Assembly: GCA_023228745.1 (NCBI GenBank)
Contig: JALOAP010000120.1
Coordinates: forward strand, 1-8,007
Source of the DNA: Dehalococcoidia bacterium
Lineage (GTDB): Bacteria > Chloroflexota > Dehalococcoidia > Tepidiformales > Tepidiformaceae
DNA: 8,007 bases
Direction: 5' to 3'
Shown here: in pieces, positions 1 to 5,510 of the stretch
Layout of the letters: each line of letters begins with the position of its first letter
Position numbering within the stretch: position 1 is the stretch's first letter
Position numbers and translations under genes: made by a program
The notes under the pieces: model-generated
Told to the model about the DNA's origin: nothing
Database searches by the model: none
Seen by the model: only the letters and a program-made list of their open reading frames with translations

Positions 1-273
1 GGTGGAGCGGACCTCGCTGCCTTCGGTGATACCGAGGAAGTCGCCGAGGATAACGGCGGAGACGGACTCTTCTTCGAGGTTGAGGGCGAGGCCCTGGACC
101 CCGTTTTCGAACTCGAGGAGCTCGGAGTAGCGTGCACCGGCGAGGCCGTGGATGCGGGCCACGCCGTCGCCGGCCTCGATGACGGTGCCCACATCGGTGG
201 ACACGACATCGGTGCCGAAGTTTTCAATCTGCTCGCGTAGGATCGACGCGATCTCTTCAGCGCGTACTGGCAT
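1..273 (-). CDS. atpA: F1Fo ATP synthase subunit alpha, N-terminal part (cut by window edge)
   Basis: This is the first 91 residues of the alpha subunit of the F1 catalytic head, a cytoplasmic non-catalytic nucleotide-binding subunit that alternates with beta. The translation begins MPVRAEEIASILREQIENF and continues with DVGTVIEAGDGVARIHGLAGARYSELLEF, which is the typical N-terminal helix (it contacts delta/OSCP) followed by the beta-barrel domain. The Walker A region lies beyond the window. The ATG at 271-273 is preceded by AGAGGT (283-288 on the minus strand) with 9-base spacing. It lies 39 bases downstream of the atpH stop, so it belongs to the atp operon. The gene leaves the window in frame; nothing suggests that it is broken. 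Confidence 0.97.
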   Translation of the reverse strand, partial: MPVRAEEIASILREQIENFGTDVVSTDVGTVIEAGDGVARIHGLAGARYSELLEFENGVQGLALNLEEESVSAVILGDFLGITEGSEVRST

Positions 274-312
274 TCGGACGGTACCTCTTTCTAGCCCTAT
301 ACGATGCGGGGA

Positions 313-849
313 TTAGCGCGCTCCCTGCAATTCCTGGCGGAGGCGCTTCAACCGGGTGCGGACGCTGCCGTCGACGACGCGGTCGCCCACGCGCACGATC
401 ATCCCCCCAAGGATAGCGGGATCGACGATGGCAGTGGTGCGGACGGGCCGATTGCCAAGGGATGCGCTGAGCTTTCCCTCGACTTCTTTGAGCTGGTCCG
501 TATCGAGTTCGATCGCGGTAGTGATGCGTGCATCGACGATGCCCTCGAGTTCGTCTGCCATGCGGTTGAACGCGCTGGCCACTTCTTCAGCCTCGGCGGA
601 CCGTCCTTTGGAGACGAGGAGCCGCGCGAGGTTGAGCGCTTTGGGCGCGACGTCCAGGGTGCGTTCGACCATGGCAAGCCGCTGGTCGAGGGGGATGCGC
701 CCATCGGCGAAGATGGGAGCGGCCTCGGAGCGGGAGAGGACGTTGGCGATGTCGGCGAGGTCGGCCCGCCACCGGGTGACGGTGCCGTCCTCACGAGCGA
801 TAGCCAACGCAGCCTGTGCGTAACGCTTTGCGGCCTGGGGGTCTGCCAT
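313..849 (-). CDS. atpH: F1Fo ATP synthase subunit delta (OSCP)
   Basis: A 178-residue delta subunit, the normal family length. It caps the F1 head and joins it to the b-subunit peripheral stalk on the cytoplasmic side. The N-terminal helical domain (about 1-105) starts ADPQAAKRYAQAALAIARE, matching the family's A-x-x-YA-x-AL pattern. The C-terminal domain carries the family signature at about 146-170 (ILGGMIVRVGDRVVDGSVRT, then RLKRLRQEL). The ATG at 847-849 is 3 bases after the atpF stop, with only a weak AGGG element in front, so translation is probably coupled to atpF. Its own stop (313-315) is followed by a short gap and then atpA. No anomalies seen. Confidence 0.97.
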   Translation of the reverse strand: MADPQAAKRYAQAALAIAREDGTVTRWRADLADIANVLSRSEAAPIFADGRIPLDQRLAMVERTLDVAPKALNLARLLVSKGRSAEAEEVASAFNRMADELEGIVDARITTAIELDTDQLKEVEGKLSASLGNRPVRTTAIVDPAILGGMIVRVGDRVVDGSVRTRLKRLRQELQGAR

Positions 850-852
850 GCC

Positions 853-1362
853 CTAGTTCTCGCTGAAGGTGGTTTCGGCCAGCGTTTCATCGATGATGCG
901 CTGGTGAGCCTGACGATCGAGCGACTGTCCGATCACGCGGGAAGCCGCGGTCACGGTGATGTCGGCGAACTGACCGCGGAGTTCGCTGATGGCGCGGTCG
1001 CGTTCGAGCTGAATTTCGGTGCGGGCACGCTCGAGGGCGGCCTCGCGTTCGCGGGCGGATTGTTCGCGAGCCTCGGTTTGGATACGCGTGGCGATGGCCT
1101 GTGCGTTCCCAACGATCTCCTGGCCTTCCCGGCGCGCCTGGTCGAGCTGCGCCTGGATGTTGGCCTGTGCCTGTGAGGCTTCGGCACGCGCGATCTCGGC
1201 GGCATTGAGCCCTTCGGCGATCTTCTGCTTGCGCTCGTCGAGCATCCCGAGGATCGGCTTGTAGAGCGTGAGCCGCAGGATCACGAGGAGGACGAAGAAG
1301 TTCGCCACCTGCGCGATGAGCTGGGGCAGGTTGATTCCAAGGGCCTCAACTGCCTTGTCCAT
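853..1362 (-). CDS. atpF: F1Fo ATP synthase subunit b (peripheral stalk)
   Basis: A 169-residue b subunit of ordinary length. It anchors the peripheral stalk in the membrane and keeps the F1 head from rotating. One N-terminal membrane helix is visible at about residues 13-33 (LPQLIAQVANFFVLLVILRL), followed by the typical LYKPILGMLDERKQKIAEGL hinge. A long charged Ala/Glu/Arg/Gln-rich helix then runs from about 40 to 140, suited to dimeric coiled-coil packing, and a short C-terminal region (DITVTAASRVIGQSLD) binds delta. The ATG at 1360-1362 has GAGGGA (1373-1378) 10 bases upstream. The start is 19 bases after the atpE stop. Only one b-type gene is visible, so a homodimeric stalk is likely unless a b' gene exists elsewhere. 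Confidence 0.97.
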   Translation of the reverse strand: MDKAVEALGINLPQLIAQVANFFVLLVILRLTLYKPILGMLDERKQKIAEGLNAAEIARAEASQAQANIQAQLDQARREGQEIVGNAQAIATRIQTEAREQSAREREAALERARTEIQLERDRAISELRGQFADITVTAASRVIGQSLDRQAHQRIIDETLAETTFSEN

Positions 1363-1381
1363 GAACGAACCGTCCCTCTAG

Positions 1382-1648
1382 TTAGATAACGAACGCGATG
1401 ATCAGGGCCGAAAGCAGCGCGTAGATGCCGATGGCTTCCGCGAAGGCGACACCGAGAATCATGTTCGTCTGGATGGCGGCGCGGGCCTCGGGGTTGCGGC
1501 CGAGGGCTTCCATGGCCTTGCTAACGAGCATGCCGATAGCGAGGGCGGGGGCGATGCCACCGACTGCCATGGCAAAGGCTGCGCCGATGGCCTTGGCTGC
1601 GTCGGTCTCGAGAATCACGAGAAACGGCAGGAAGCTGAGAATATCCAT
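1382..1648 (-). CDS. atpE: F1Fo ATP synthase subunit c (rotor ring)
   Basis: An 88-residue two-helix proteolipid that forms the membrane rotor ring. Helix 1 spans about 18-45, the polar loop has R51-N52-P53, and helix 2 contains the ion-carrying carboxylate E71 in FAEAIGIY. The Arg-to-Glu distance of 20 residues matches the family. The residue after E71 is Ala and the helix-1 position that is Gln in Na+ types (Q32 in Ilyobacter) is Ile38, so I infer proton coupling. The helix-1 glycine motif is altered to A33-P-A35-L-A37-I-G39 (see findings). I chose the ATG at 1646-1648, which has GGAGG (1661-1665) 12 bases upstream. An in-frame ATG at 1705 would add 19 residues with no family match. The gene follows atpB after 63 bases. 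Confidence 0.96.
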   Translation of the reverse strand: MDILSFLPFLVILETDAAKAIGAAFAMAVGGIAPALAIGMLVSKAMEALGRNPEARAAIQTNMILGVAFAEAIGIYALLSALIIAFVI

Positions 1649-1660
1649 GTGCGTGCCTAA

Positions 1661-1665
1661 CCTCC
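1661..1665 (-). promoter_or_regulatory. Shine-Dalgarno site of atpE
   Basis: GGAGG on the minus strand, 12 bases before the ATG at 1648. The spacing is somewhat long. This site decides for the 88-residue form of subunit c against the longer reading that begins at 1705. A strong independent ribosome site is expected here because c is needed in about 8-17 copies per complex. Confidence 0.65.
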
Positions 1666-1711
1666 GTGGCGCTTCCCTGTGGATAGCGCATGGTGTTACT
1701 GACAACAGGCC

Positions 1712-3079
1712 CTACTGCTGGGCCTGGACTGCCCCGGTGTGATGAGCGTCTCCGGCACCCGGCTCGCCATGCCCGTCGTGCTCTTCTTCCTCGTCGCCGT
1801 GGTGTTCCACGGCGCCGACGGCGAAGACGAGCACAAGGAGGGCGAAGACGGATGCCTGGATGAAGCCGACGAAGATCTCGAGCCCATAGATGACGTTCGC
1901 GACCAGGAATGGCATGAGGAACGTCAGCATGAGGATGAGGACTTCGCCCGCGAAGATGTTGCCGAAGAGTCGGAAGGCGAAGCTGATGATGCGGATGAAC
2001 TCCGAGAACAGCTCGAGGATTCCGACGAAGGACATGATGCCCTTGAGGTTGAAGAACTTGGAGAGATAGCCAATCCCGAGGGACTGGAAGCCCCAGAACT
2101 CGATGCAAAGGAAAGCGACGATGCCGAGGGCGAGCGTGTTGTTCACGTCGCTGAAGACGCCGCGGAAGAAGGGAATAACGAGCGCGAGCTTCTGGCTGTC
2201 CTCGAAGCTGACGCCGGTGACGACGAGCTGTTCGCCAAGGGCAGCGCTGGGGACCCCGTGGGCTTCGCCGTCGCCATCCGCGGTGGCAGCCGTGAGGATG
2301 ACGGGTGCATCGGGCGCAGCTTCGAGGGCGGAAAGCGCAGCCTGAACCGTGGCAGCGTCCGGGACGAAGCCTTCTTCATCGGCGGCGTCGGGTGCTTCGA
2401 AGCCGGTGTACTCGTCGGCGAGGAAGATGATGTAGCGATCGAGTGTGATGCCAGGCTGTTCGGCGAGATCGGCTTCGAACTCTGTGGCGCCGGCGCGGGG
2501 CTTGGTGTAAACGACCCCGCCAGCTTCATCCATTTTCCAGGCGGCGAAGTGGAGGCTGTCGCACTCCGTTTGGAGGACGTCGTCGGTGGGATTCGCGAAG
2601 GCGTCGTCGCAGCCCATGAGGCGGCCTTCGGCGTGGTGCACTTCGATTTCGTGGAAGATGTGGTGCCCGACGTCTTCCGTCTTGCCGATAGCGCTAAAGA
2701 ACGGAAGCAGGCCGGCCCAGTTGCTAATGATGATGTAGATGAAGAGCGTGGCCACGACGGTGAAGAAACGGCGGCCATTCTTTTCGCCAGCGATCTCTTC
2801 GCACTGGTTGACGAGGAAGCCGAGGCTGGCTTCGACGAAGTTCTGGAGGCCGGAGGGAATGACCTTCATCGAGCGGGTGGCGAGGATGCTCAGGATGATG
2901 AGGAAGACCATCACGAACCATGAGGTAAGGAGGGTGTTCGTGATGTTCAGCGGCCCAACCTTAGTGATGACTTCGGCGGGGACGATGATCTCCGGCTGAG
3001 GGCCCTGCGCAATGATGAGCCCGACGGCAAGCCAACCGAGTACAGCGATGATCGCGAGGGCGATGTAGACAAGCTTCAA
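1712..3079 (-). CDS. atpB: F1Fo ATP synthase subunit a with a large extracytoplasmic-loop insertion
   Basis: Stator channel subunit a, which forms the two proton half-channels against the c-ring. The core is clear: hydrophobic N-terminal segment 4-25, membrane helix about 47-67, amphipathic stretch 75-97, helix 104-123, helix 312-332, and the AFRLFGNIFAGE motif with the essential arginine R370 and E379. The last helices carry E401 and Q408, matching E. coli H245 and Q252. At 455 residues it is much longer than usual (about 240-330). The excess is mainly residues about 133-297, an acidic insertion between NWAGLLPFF and the conserved VIPFFRGVFSDVNNTLALG, plus a His/Glu-rich tail (426-447). I place the start at TTG 3077-3079, one base after the atpZ-type gene's stop, with GGAG 10 bases upstream. 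The reading from 3181 would run back through the neighbour gene. Confidence 0.95.
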   Translation of the reverse strand: MKLVYIALAIIAVLGWLAVGLIIAQGPQPEIIVPAEVITKVGPLNITNTLLTSWFVMVFLIILSILATRSMKVIPSGLQNFVEASLGFLVNQCEEIAGEKNGRRFFTVVATLFIYIIISNWAGLLPFFSAIGKTEDVGHHIFHEIEVHHAEGRLMGCDDAFANPTDDVLQTECDSLHFAAWKMDEAGGVVYTKPRAGATEFEADLAEQPGITLDRYIIFLADEYTGFEAPDAADEEGFVPDAATVQAALSALEAAPDAPVILTAATADGDGEAHGVPSAALGEQLVVTGVSFEDSQKLALVIPFFRGVFSDVNNTLALGIVAFLCIEFWGFQSLGIGYLSKFFNLKGIMSFVGILELFSEFIRIISFAFRLFGNIFAGEVLILMLTFLMPFLVANVIYGLEIFVGFIQASVFALLVLVFAVGAVEHHGDEEEEHDGHGEPGAGDAHHTGAVQAQQ

Positions 3080-3080
3080 G

Positions 3081-3314
3081 TCAACGCTTCTCCGGCGGCT
3101 CGTTTCCGAGCCGGCGTATGAATGGCAGGAGCATGCGGTATCCGCCGACAAAGGCGACGGCGAGTCCCAGCAGGATCCCAATCAACGTGAACGTGGGCTC
3201 GAGCCCGGTCGCGGAGTCAGCCCATTGGCCGATCACTACACCGAGGATGATGCAGGTGGCGAAAAACCAACCCGCGCCGAGCAGGTAGGCAGTTGGTACC
3301 ATCCAGCTGCCCAC
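3081..3314 (-). CDS. AtpZ/AtpI family protein, first gene of the atp operon
   Basis: A 77-residue small membrane protein with two helices, about 7-29 and 42-63. The family-type motifs are GVVIGQWAD (25-33) after helix 1 and TFTLIGILLGLAVAF (41-55) in helix 2, followed by a basic end (IRRLGNEPPEKR). Length and two-helix layout fit AtpZ rather than the four-helix AtpI of E. coli. Relatives sit at the head of atp operons and are linked to assembly of the c-ring or Fo and to Mg2+/Ca2+ transport; the exact role here is inferred. The start is GTG 3312-3314, with GAGGAGG (3320-3326) 5 bases upstream. An in-frame ATG at 3302 would be 17 bases from that site and is less likely. Its TGA stop is one base from the atpB TTG start. 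Confidence 0.88.
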   Translation of the reverse strand: MGSWMVPTAYLLGAGWFFATCIILGVVIGQWADSATGLEPTFTLIGILLGLAVAFVGGYRMLLPFIRRLGNEPPEKR

Positions 3315-3319
3315 TCTCG

Positions 3320-3326
3320 CCTCCTC
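3320..3326 (-). promoter_or_regulatory. Shine-Dalgarno site of the AtpZ-like gene
   Basis: GAGGAGG on the minus strand, 5 bases before GTG 3314. It is strong and well placed, and it fixes the GTG rather than the internal ATG at 3302 as the start. Confidence 0.7.
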
Positions 3327-3334
3327 GGGCGCCC

Positions 3335-3346
3335 GGTCTCCAGACC
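3335..3346. repeat. 12-base palindrome GGTCTCCAGACC in the atp leader
   Basis: Two 5-base arms (GGTCT and AGACC) separated by 2 bases. It lies between the putative -10 box (3353-3358) and the ribosome site of the AtpZ-like gene, so it would cover roughly the first dozen transcribed bases. It could be a dimeric-repressor operator or a small 5' hairpin. There is no direct evidence for either. Confidence 0.5.
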
Positions 3347-3352
3347 CCGCGC

Positions 3353-3382
3353 ATCATAGGGGGTTTGTGAAGCAATGCGCAA
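3353..3382 (-). promoter_or_regulatory. Putative promoter of the atp operon
   Basis: On the minus strand TATGAT (3353-3358) matches five of six positions of the -10 consensus. TTGCGC (3377-3382) is a weak -35 that shares only the TTG, with 18-base spacing. The position is right: it lies in the only substantial gap upstream of the atp genes, about 40 bases before the first start codon. In GC-rich DNA an AT-rich hexamer here is noticeable, but the prediction rests on pattern alone. Confidence 0.4.
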
Positions 3383-3415
3383 GCGACGGCAGAGAGATTC
3401 TATCTATCGCTTGCG
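3378..3415. repeat. 9-base inverted repeat spanning the end of the bifunctional-nuclease gene
   Basis: CGCAAGCGA at 3378-3386 and its exact reverse complement TCGCTTGCG at 3407-3415, with a 20-base loop. The right arm encodes the last sense codons of the nuclease-family protein and the loop begins with its stop codon. In minus-strand RNA it could fold into a 9-bp stem, but no U-run follows, so it is not a classical intrinsic terminator. The left arm overlaps the proposed -35 box of the atp promoter. Confidence 0.55.
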
Positions 3416-3943
3416 TTCGTCGAAATCGTCGAGATCGAGGCCCTCGATAAAATCCTTAAACGCGCCGAGGCGTTCGAGCTCGGCGGGGTCGACGGGGCGG
3501 GGGCGGCCCTCTTCGTCGACGCTCTCACGGGGCTGTCCTTCTTCGTCGAGAACCACGCCTGCGCGGTCGAGCACTTCGTCTTCGGCGAAGATGGGAGCCT
3601 CCACGCGGACGGCCAGGGCGATGGCGTCGGAGGGACGGGAGTCGACCTCCATGGTCTGGCCGTTGACGTCGAGGACAATGCGCGCGAAGAAGGTGTCGTT
3701 GGAGAGATCGTTGACGACGATGTAGGCGACGCGGGCCCCGAGTTGTTCGATCAGGTTTCGCAAAAGGTCGTGTGTCAGGGGGCGGGCGACAGAGACGTCC
3801 TGAAGCCGGACGGCGATGGCGTCGGCTTCCGCGGGGCCGATCCAAATGGGCAGATAGCGGTCGGAATCCTTCTCGCGGAGGATGACGACGCGCTGGTAGT
3901 TCATCAGGCTGAGCCGGATGCTCTCGATCGACAGTTCCCGCAC
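3404..3943 (-). CDS. Bifunctional nuclease family protein (DUF151)
   Basis: A 179-residue cytoplasmic protein of the bifunctional nuclease/DUF151 family, whose members include plant proteins with reported DNase and RNase activity; the bacterial role is poorly defined. The conserved blocks appear in order: VVILREKDSDRYLPIWIG (19-36), RPLTHDLLRNLI (54-65), VNDLSNDTFFARIVLD (77-92) and SRPSDAIALAVRVEAPIF (102-119). After these comes an acidic linker with a repeated DEEGxPR unit, then a LERLGAFKDFIEGLDLDDF tail. I chose GTG 3941-3943, because GGAGG (3952-3956) lies 8 bases upstream and the resulting MRELSIESIR aligns without extra residues to the mycobacterial homologue as I recall it. GTG 3952 would overlap that ribosome site. 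The gene lies between the MFS gene and the atp operon on the same strand; a link to either is not shown. Confidence 0.9.
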   Translation of the reverse strand: MRELSIESIRLSLMNYQRVVILREKDSDRYLPIWIGPAEADAIAVRLQDVSVARPLTHDLLRNLIEQLGARVAYIVVNDLSNDTFFARIVLDVNGQTMEVDSRPSDAIALAVRVEAPIFAEDEVLDRAGVVLDEEGQPRESVDEEGRPRPVDPAELERLGAFKDFIEGLDLDDFDERKR

Positions 3944-3951
3944 GTCCAACA

Positions 3952-3956
3952 CCTCC
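3952..3956 (-). promoter_or_regulatory. Shine-Dalgarno site of the DUF151 gene
   Basis: GGAGG on the minus strand, 8 bases before GTG 3943. The alternative starts GTG 3952 and TTG 3949 overlap it or are too close, so this site decides the start. Confidence 0.65.
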
Positions 3957-3964
3957 GCGAGAGG

Positions 3965-3980
3965 CGAGCCCCTCGGCTCG
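3965..3980. repeat. 6-bp stem hairpin between the MFS and DUF151 genes
   Basis: CGAGCC (3965-3970) and GGCTCG (3975-3980) with a 4-base loop. It sits 35 bases after the MFS stop and 8 bases before the DUF151 ribosome site. No T-run follows on the minus strand, so a simple terminator is unlikely. It might affect translation or mRNA processing; no function is shown. Confidence 0.4.
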
Positions 3981-4015
3981 ATGATAGGGACGCCCCGATC
4001 AGCGAGTCAATGAAC

Positions 4016-5350
4016 TTAGCGCAGGGCAGTGGGGTGTGGGGCGATGCGTTGACGTAAAGGCCGCATGTTCATGACGGCGACGGCGCCGATCGTCGCGGCA
4101 AGGAGAGCCATGACGGGGGTCACGCCAACGAGGTCCGAGAGGGCGCCGGCGGCGAGAACCGGGAGGGAGGATGCGATGGCGGCCATCGCTGCCTGGGTGG
4201 CGTTGACGCGCCCCTGGAGGTGCAAGGGGACGCGGTCGTTGATCACCGTCTGGCCGGCGACCTGGACGAGGGCATAGGCGAAGCCGAGGGGCGCGACGAG
4301 GAGCATCGCGAGCGCGCCACCGCCGTCGAAGCTGCCGACGCTGATGTGGTTCAGCCAGCTGAACGCGCCGTAGCCGCCGAGAAACTCGGCGAGTTGGTTC
4401 GTGAATGTGAGCATGGCGAGGAGGACAACGCAGCCGACGAAGCCCATGGTACTGAGGGCCGCGTGCGGCACGCGATGAGCGAGGAACCCGGCGACCCGGA
4501 GCCCAACCACAACACCAATTGCGGCCGGCGTGAGGATGAGCGCACCGAGGTCCACCGGCATCTTGAGCACGTCGGAAATGAACGACGGGATGAGGCCGCC
4601 GAGGATGATGAGCGAGGTCGAAATGAGCGTGAGTTCGACGGCGGCGTGCATGACCGCGGGATCGCTGCGGATGGCTCGCCAGCCGGTCAGCCACCAGCGC
4701 CCACTGATTTCGCCACCAACTTCGAGGCGTGCGGGCTTTTCGATGCGGCCGATGGCAAGGGCCTGGAAGGCGGCCACGACGAACATCACCGCGCAGATGA
4801 TGAAGAGCACGTCCGGGTTGTCGATGACGCGGAGGACGACCGGGGTGAGGACGCCGAGGCCGAGGAGCTGCGCTGCGCCGCCGACCGCCTGGCTAATGGC
4901 GTTGGCGCGGGCGAGGTCCGGACGTTGGACGATGGCCGGCATGATGGCGCCTTCTGCAGAAGTGGCGAACTGGCTGAACGTGGAGAGTGCGATCGCGACG
5001 AGGTAGTAGGTGGTCGCGGTTGCGTCGGTACGGACGAAGGCGATGCAGACTCCGGCGCGGGCGATATCGCCGAGGAAGACGAGTAGGCGCTTGGGAAAGG
5101 TATCGGCGGCGGCTCCAGCGACGATGCCGGCGACTGTGGAGGGAATTACGAGCGCGAGCACGAGGAGCGAAGCGAGGAAGGCTTTGTCGGTCTCCTGCAC
5201 GATGAGGAGGACGAGGCCAAAGTTGAGTGCGTTCTGGGCCACGCGGGACCAAAACCGGGTGAAACTGAGCATGCGGAAGGGGCGCTGCTGAAGCAGCCCC
5301 GGCCGCGGGCCTGTGTCAGTCGCTGCTGCGGGAGACGAGACTTCGGGCAC
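4016..5350 (-). CDS. MFS transporter, probable exporter (EntS/MFS_3-like)
   Basis: A 444-residue inner-membrane protein with about 12 hydrophobic segments, the normal size for the major facilitator superfamily. The N-terminus has RPFRMLSFTRFWSRVAQNALNF (23-44), the usual lead-in to helix 1 in this exporter group. A motif-A-like loop follows helix 2 (GAAADTFPKRLLVFLGDIARAG, about 79-100). The second half repeats the fold (about 230-435), with GQTVINDRVPLHLQGRVNA resembling the group's conserved loop before the last helices. Substrate cannot be read from the sequence, and no siderophore or antibiotic genes are nearby. The start is uncertain: GTG 5348-5350 overlaps the DUF951 gene by 35 bases and keeps the conserved RPFR region. 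ATG 5272 would remove it. The weak GGCGG upstream suggests translation coupled to the preceding gene. Confidence 0.85.
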   Translation of the reverse strand: MPEVSSPAAATDTGPRPGLLQQRPFRMLSFTRFWSRVAQNALNFGLVLLIVQETDKAFLASLLVLALVIPSTVAGIVAGAAADTFPKRLLVFLGDIARAGVCIAFVRTDATATTYYLVAIALSTFSQFATSAEGAIMPAIVQRPDLARANAISQAVGGAAQLLGLGVLTPVVLRVIDNPDVLFIICAVMFVVAAFQALAIGRIEKPARLEVGGEISGRWWLTGWRAIRSDPAVMHAAVELTLISTSLIILGGLIPSFISDVLKMPVDLGALILTPAAIGVVVGLRVAGFLAHRVPHAALSTMGFVGCVVLLAMLTFTNQLAEFLGGYGAFSWLNHISVGSFDGGGALAMLLVAPLGFAYALVQVAGQTVINDRVPLHLQGRVNATQAAMAAIASSLPVLAAGALSDLVGVTPVMALLAATIGAVAVMNMRPLRQRIAPHPTALR

Positions 5351-5510
5351 GAGATTCGAACCGCCGCCGTTCGAGCATTACTCTGCGGCCGCAGGTGGTG
5401 CATTCGATTCCGATGTCCGCGCCGACGCGGTACACAAGGAATTCCCAGCCGCCGCAGGGGTGTTGGCGCCGCATACGGTACACGTCGCCGACATTTATTT
5501 CAGGGATCAT
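5316..5510 (-). CDS. DUF951 family small zinc-ribbon-like protein
   Basis: A 64-residue basic protein that matches the DUF951 pattern: a GDVYRMRRQHPCGGWEFLVYRVGADIGIECTTCGRRVML core (8-46). Residues H17/C19 in HPCGG and C37-x-x-C40 could bind a metal ion. I infer a small zinc-ribbon-like or SH3-like fold. The family's function is unknown; a nucleic-acid role is possible given the Arg-rich end (RRRFESRAR) but is not shown. The ATG at 5508-5510 overlaps the pyrF stop in an ATGA arrangement and has no Shine-Dalgarno site, so translation is probably by re-initiation after pyrF. Its 3' end overlaps the start of the MFS gene by 35 bases. The length is normal for the family. Confidence 0.85.
   Translation of the reverse strand: MIPEINVGDVYRMRRQHPCGGWEFLVYRVGADIGIECTTCGRRVMLERRRFESRARSLVSRSSD

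Noticed and set aside
304..1176. Plus-strand open frame (290 codons) across atpH and atpF
   Set aside because: It spans the junction of two certain ATP synthase genes on the other strand and has no recognisable domain.
1649..1705. Longer N-terminus of subunit c starting at 1705
   Set aside because: The extra 19 residues (MSVTPCAIHREAPRRLGTH) do not resemble the family, and the ribosome site at 1661-1665 lies inside them.
2189..2683. The subunit a insertion as an intein, frameshift or inserted mobile element
   Set aside because: The frame is continuous on both sides, no intein splice-site residues or homing-nuclease motifs are visible, and no terminal inverted repeats or target duplications were seen at its edges.
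1739..2923. Long plus-strand open frame (394 codons) opposite atpB
   Set aside because: It is antisense to a clearly recognisable subunit a. The product is extremely acidic and hydrophilic, has no recognisable motif and follows from the GC-rich codon pattern of the real gene.
3965..3980. Intrinsic terminator of the MFS gene
   Set aside because: The stem is only 6 bp and no T-run follows on the minus strand; I list it only as a hairpin.
4220..5086. Plus-strand open frame (288 codons) opposite the MFS gene
   Set aside because: The MFS protein on the other strand has a coherent 12-helix pattern. The antisense product is a charged low-complexity sequence with no family resemblance.
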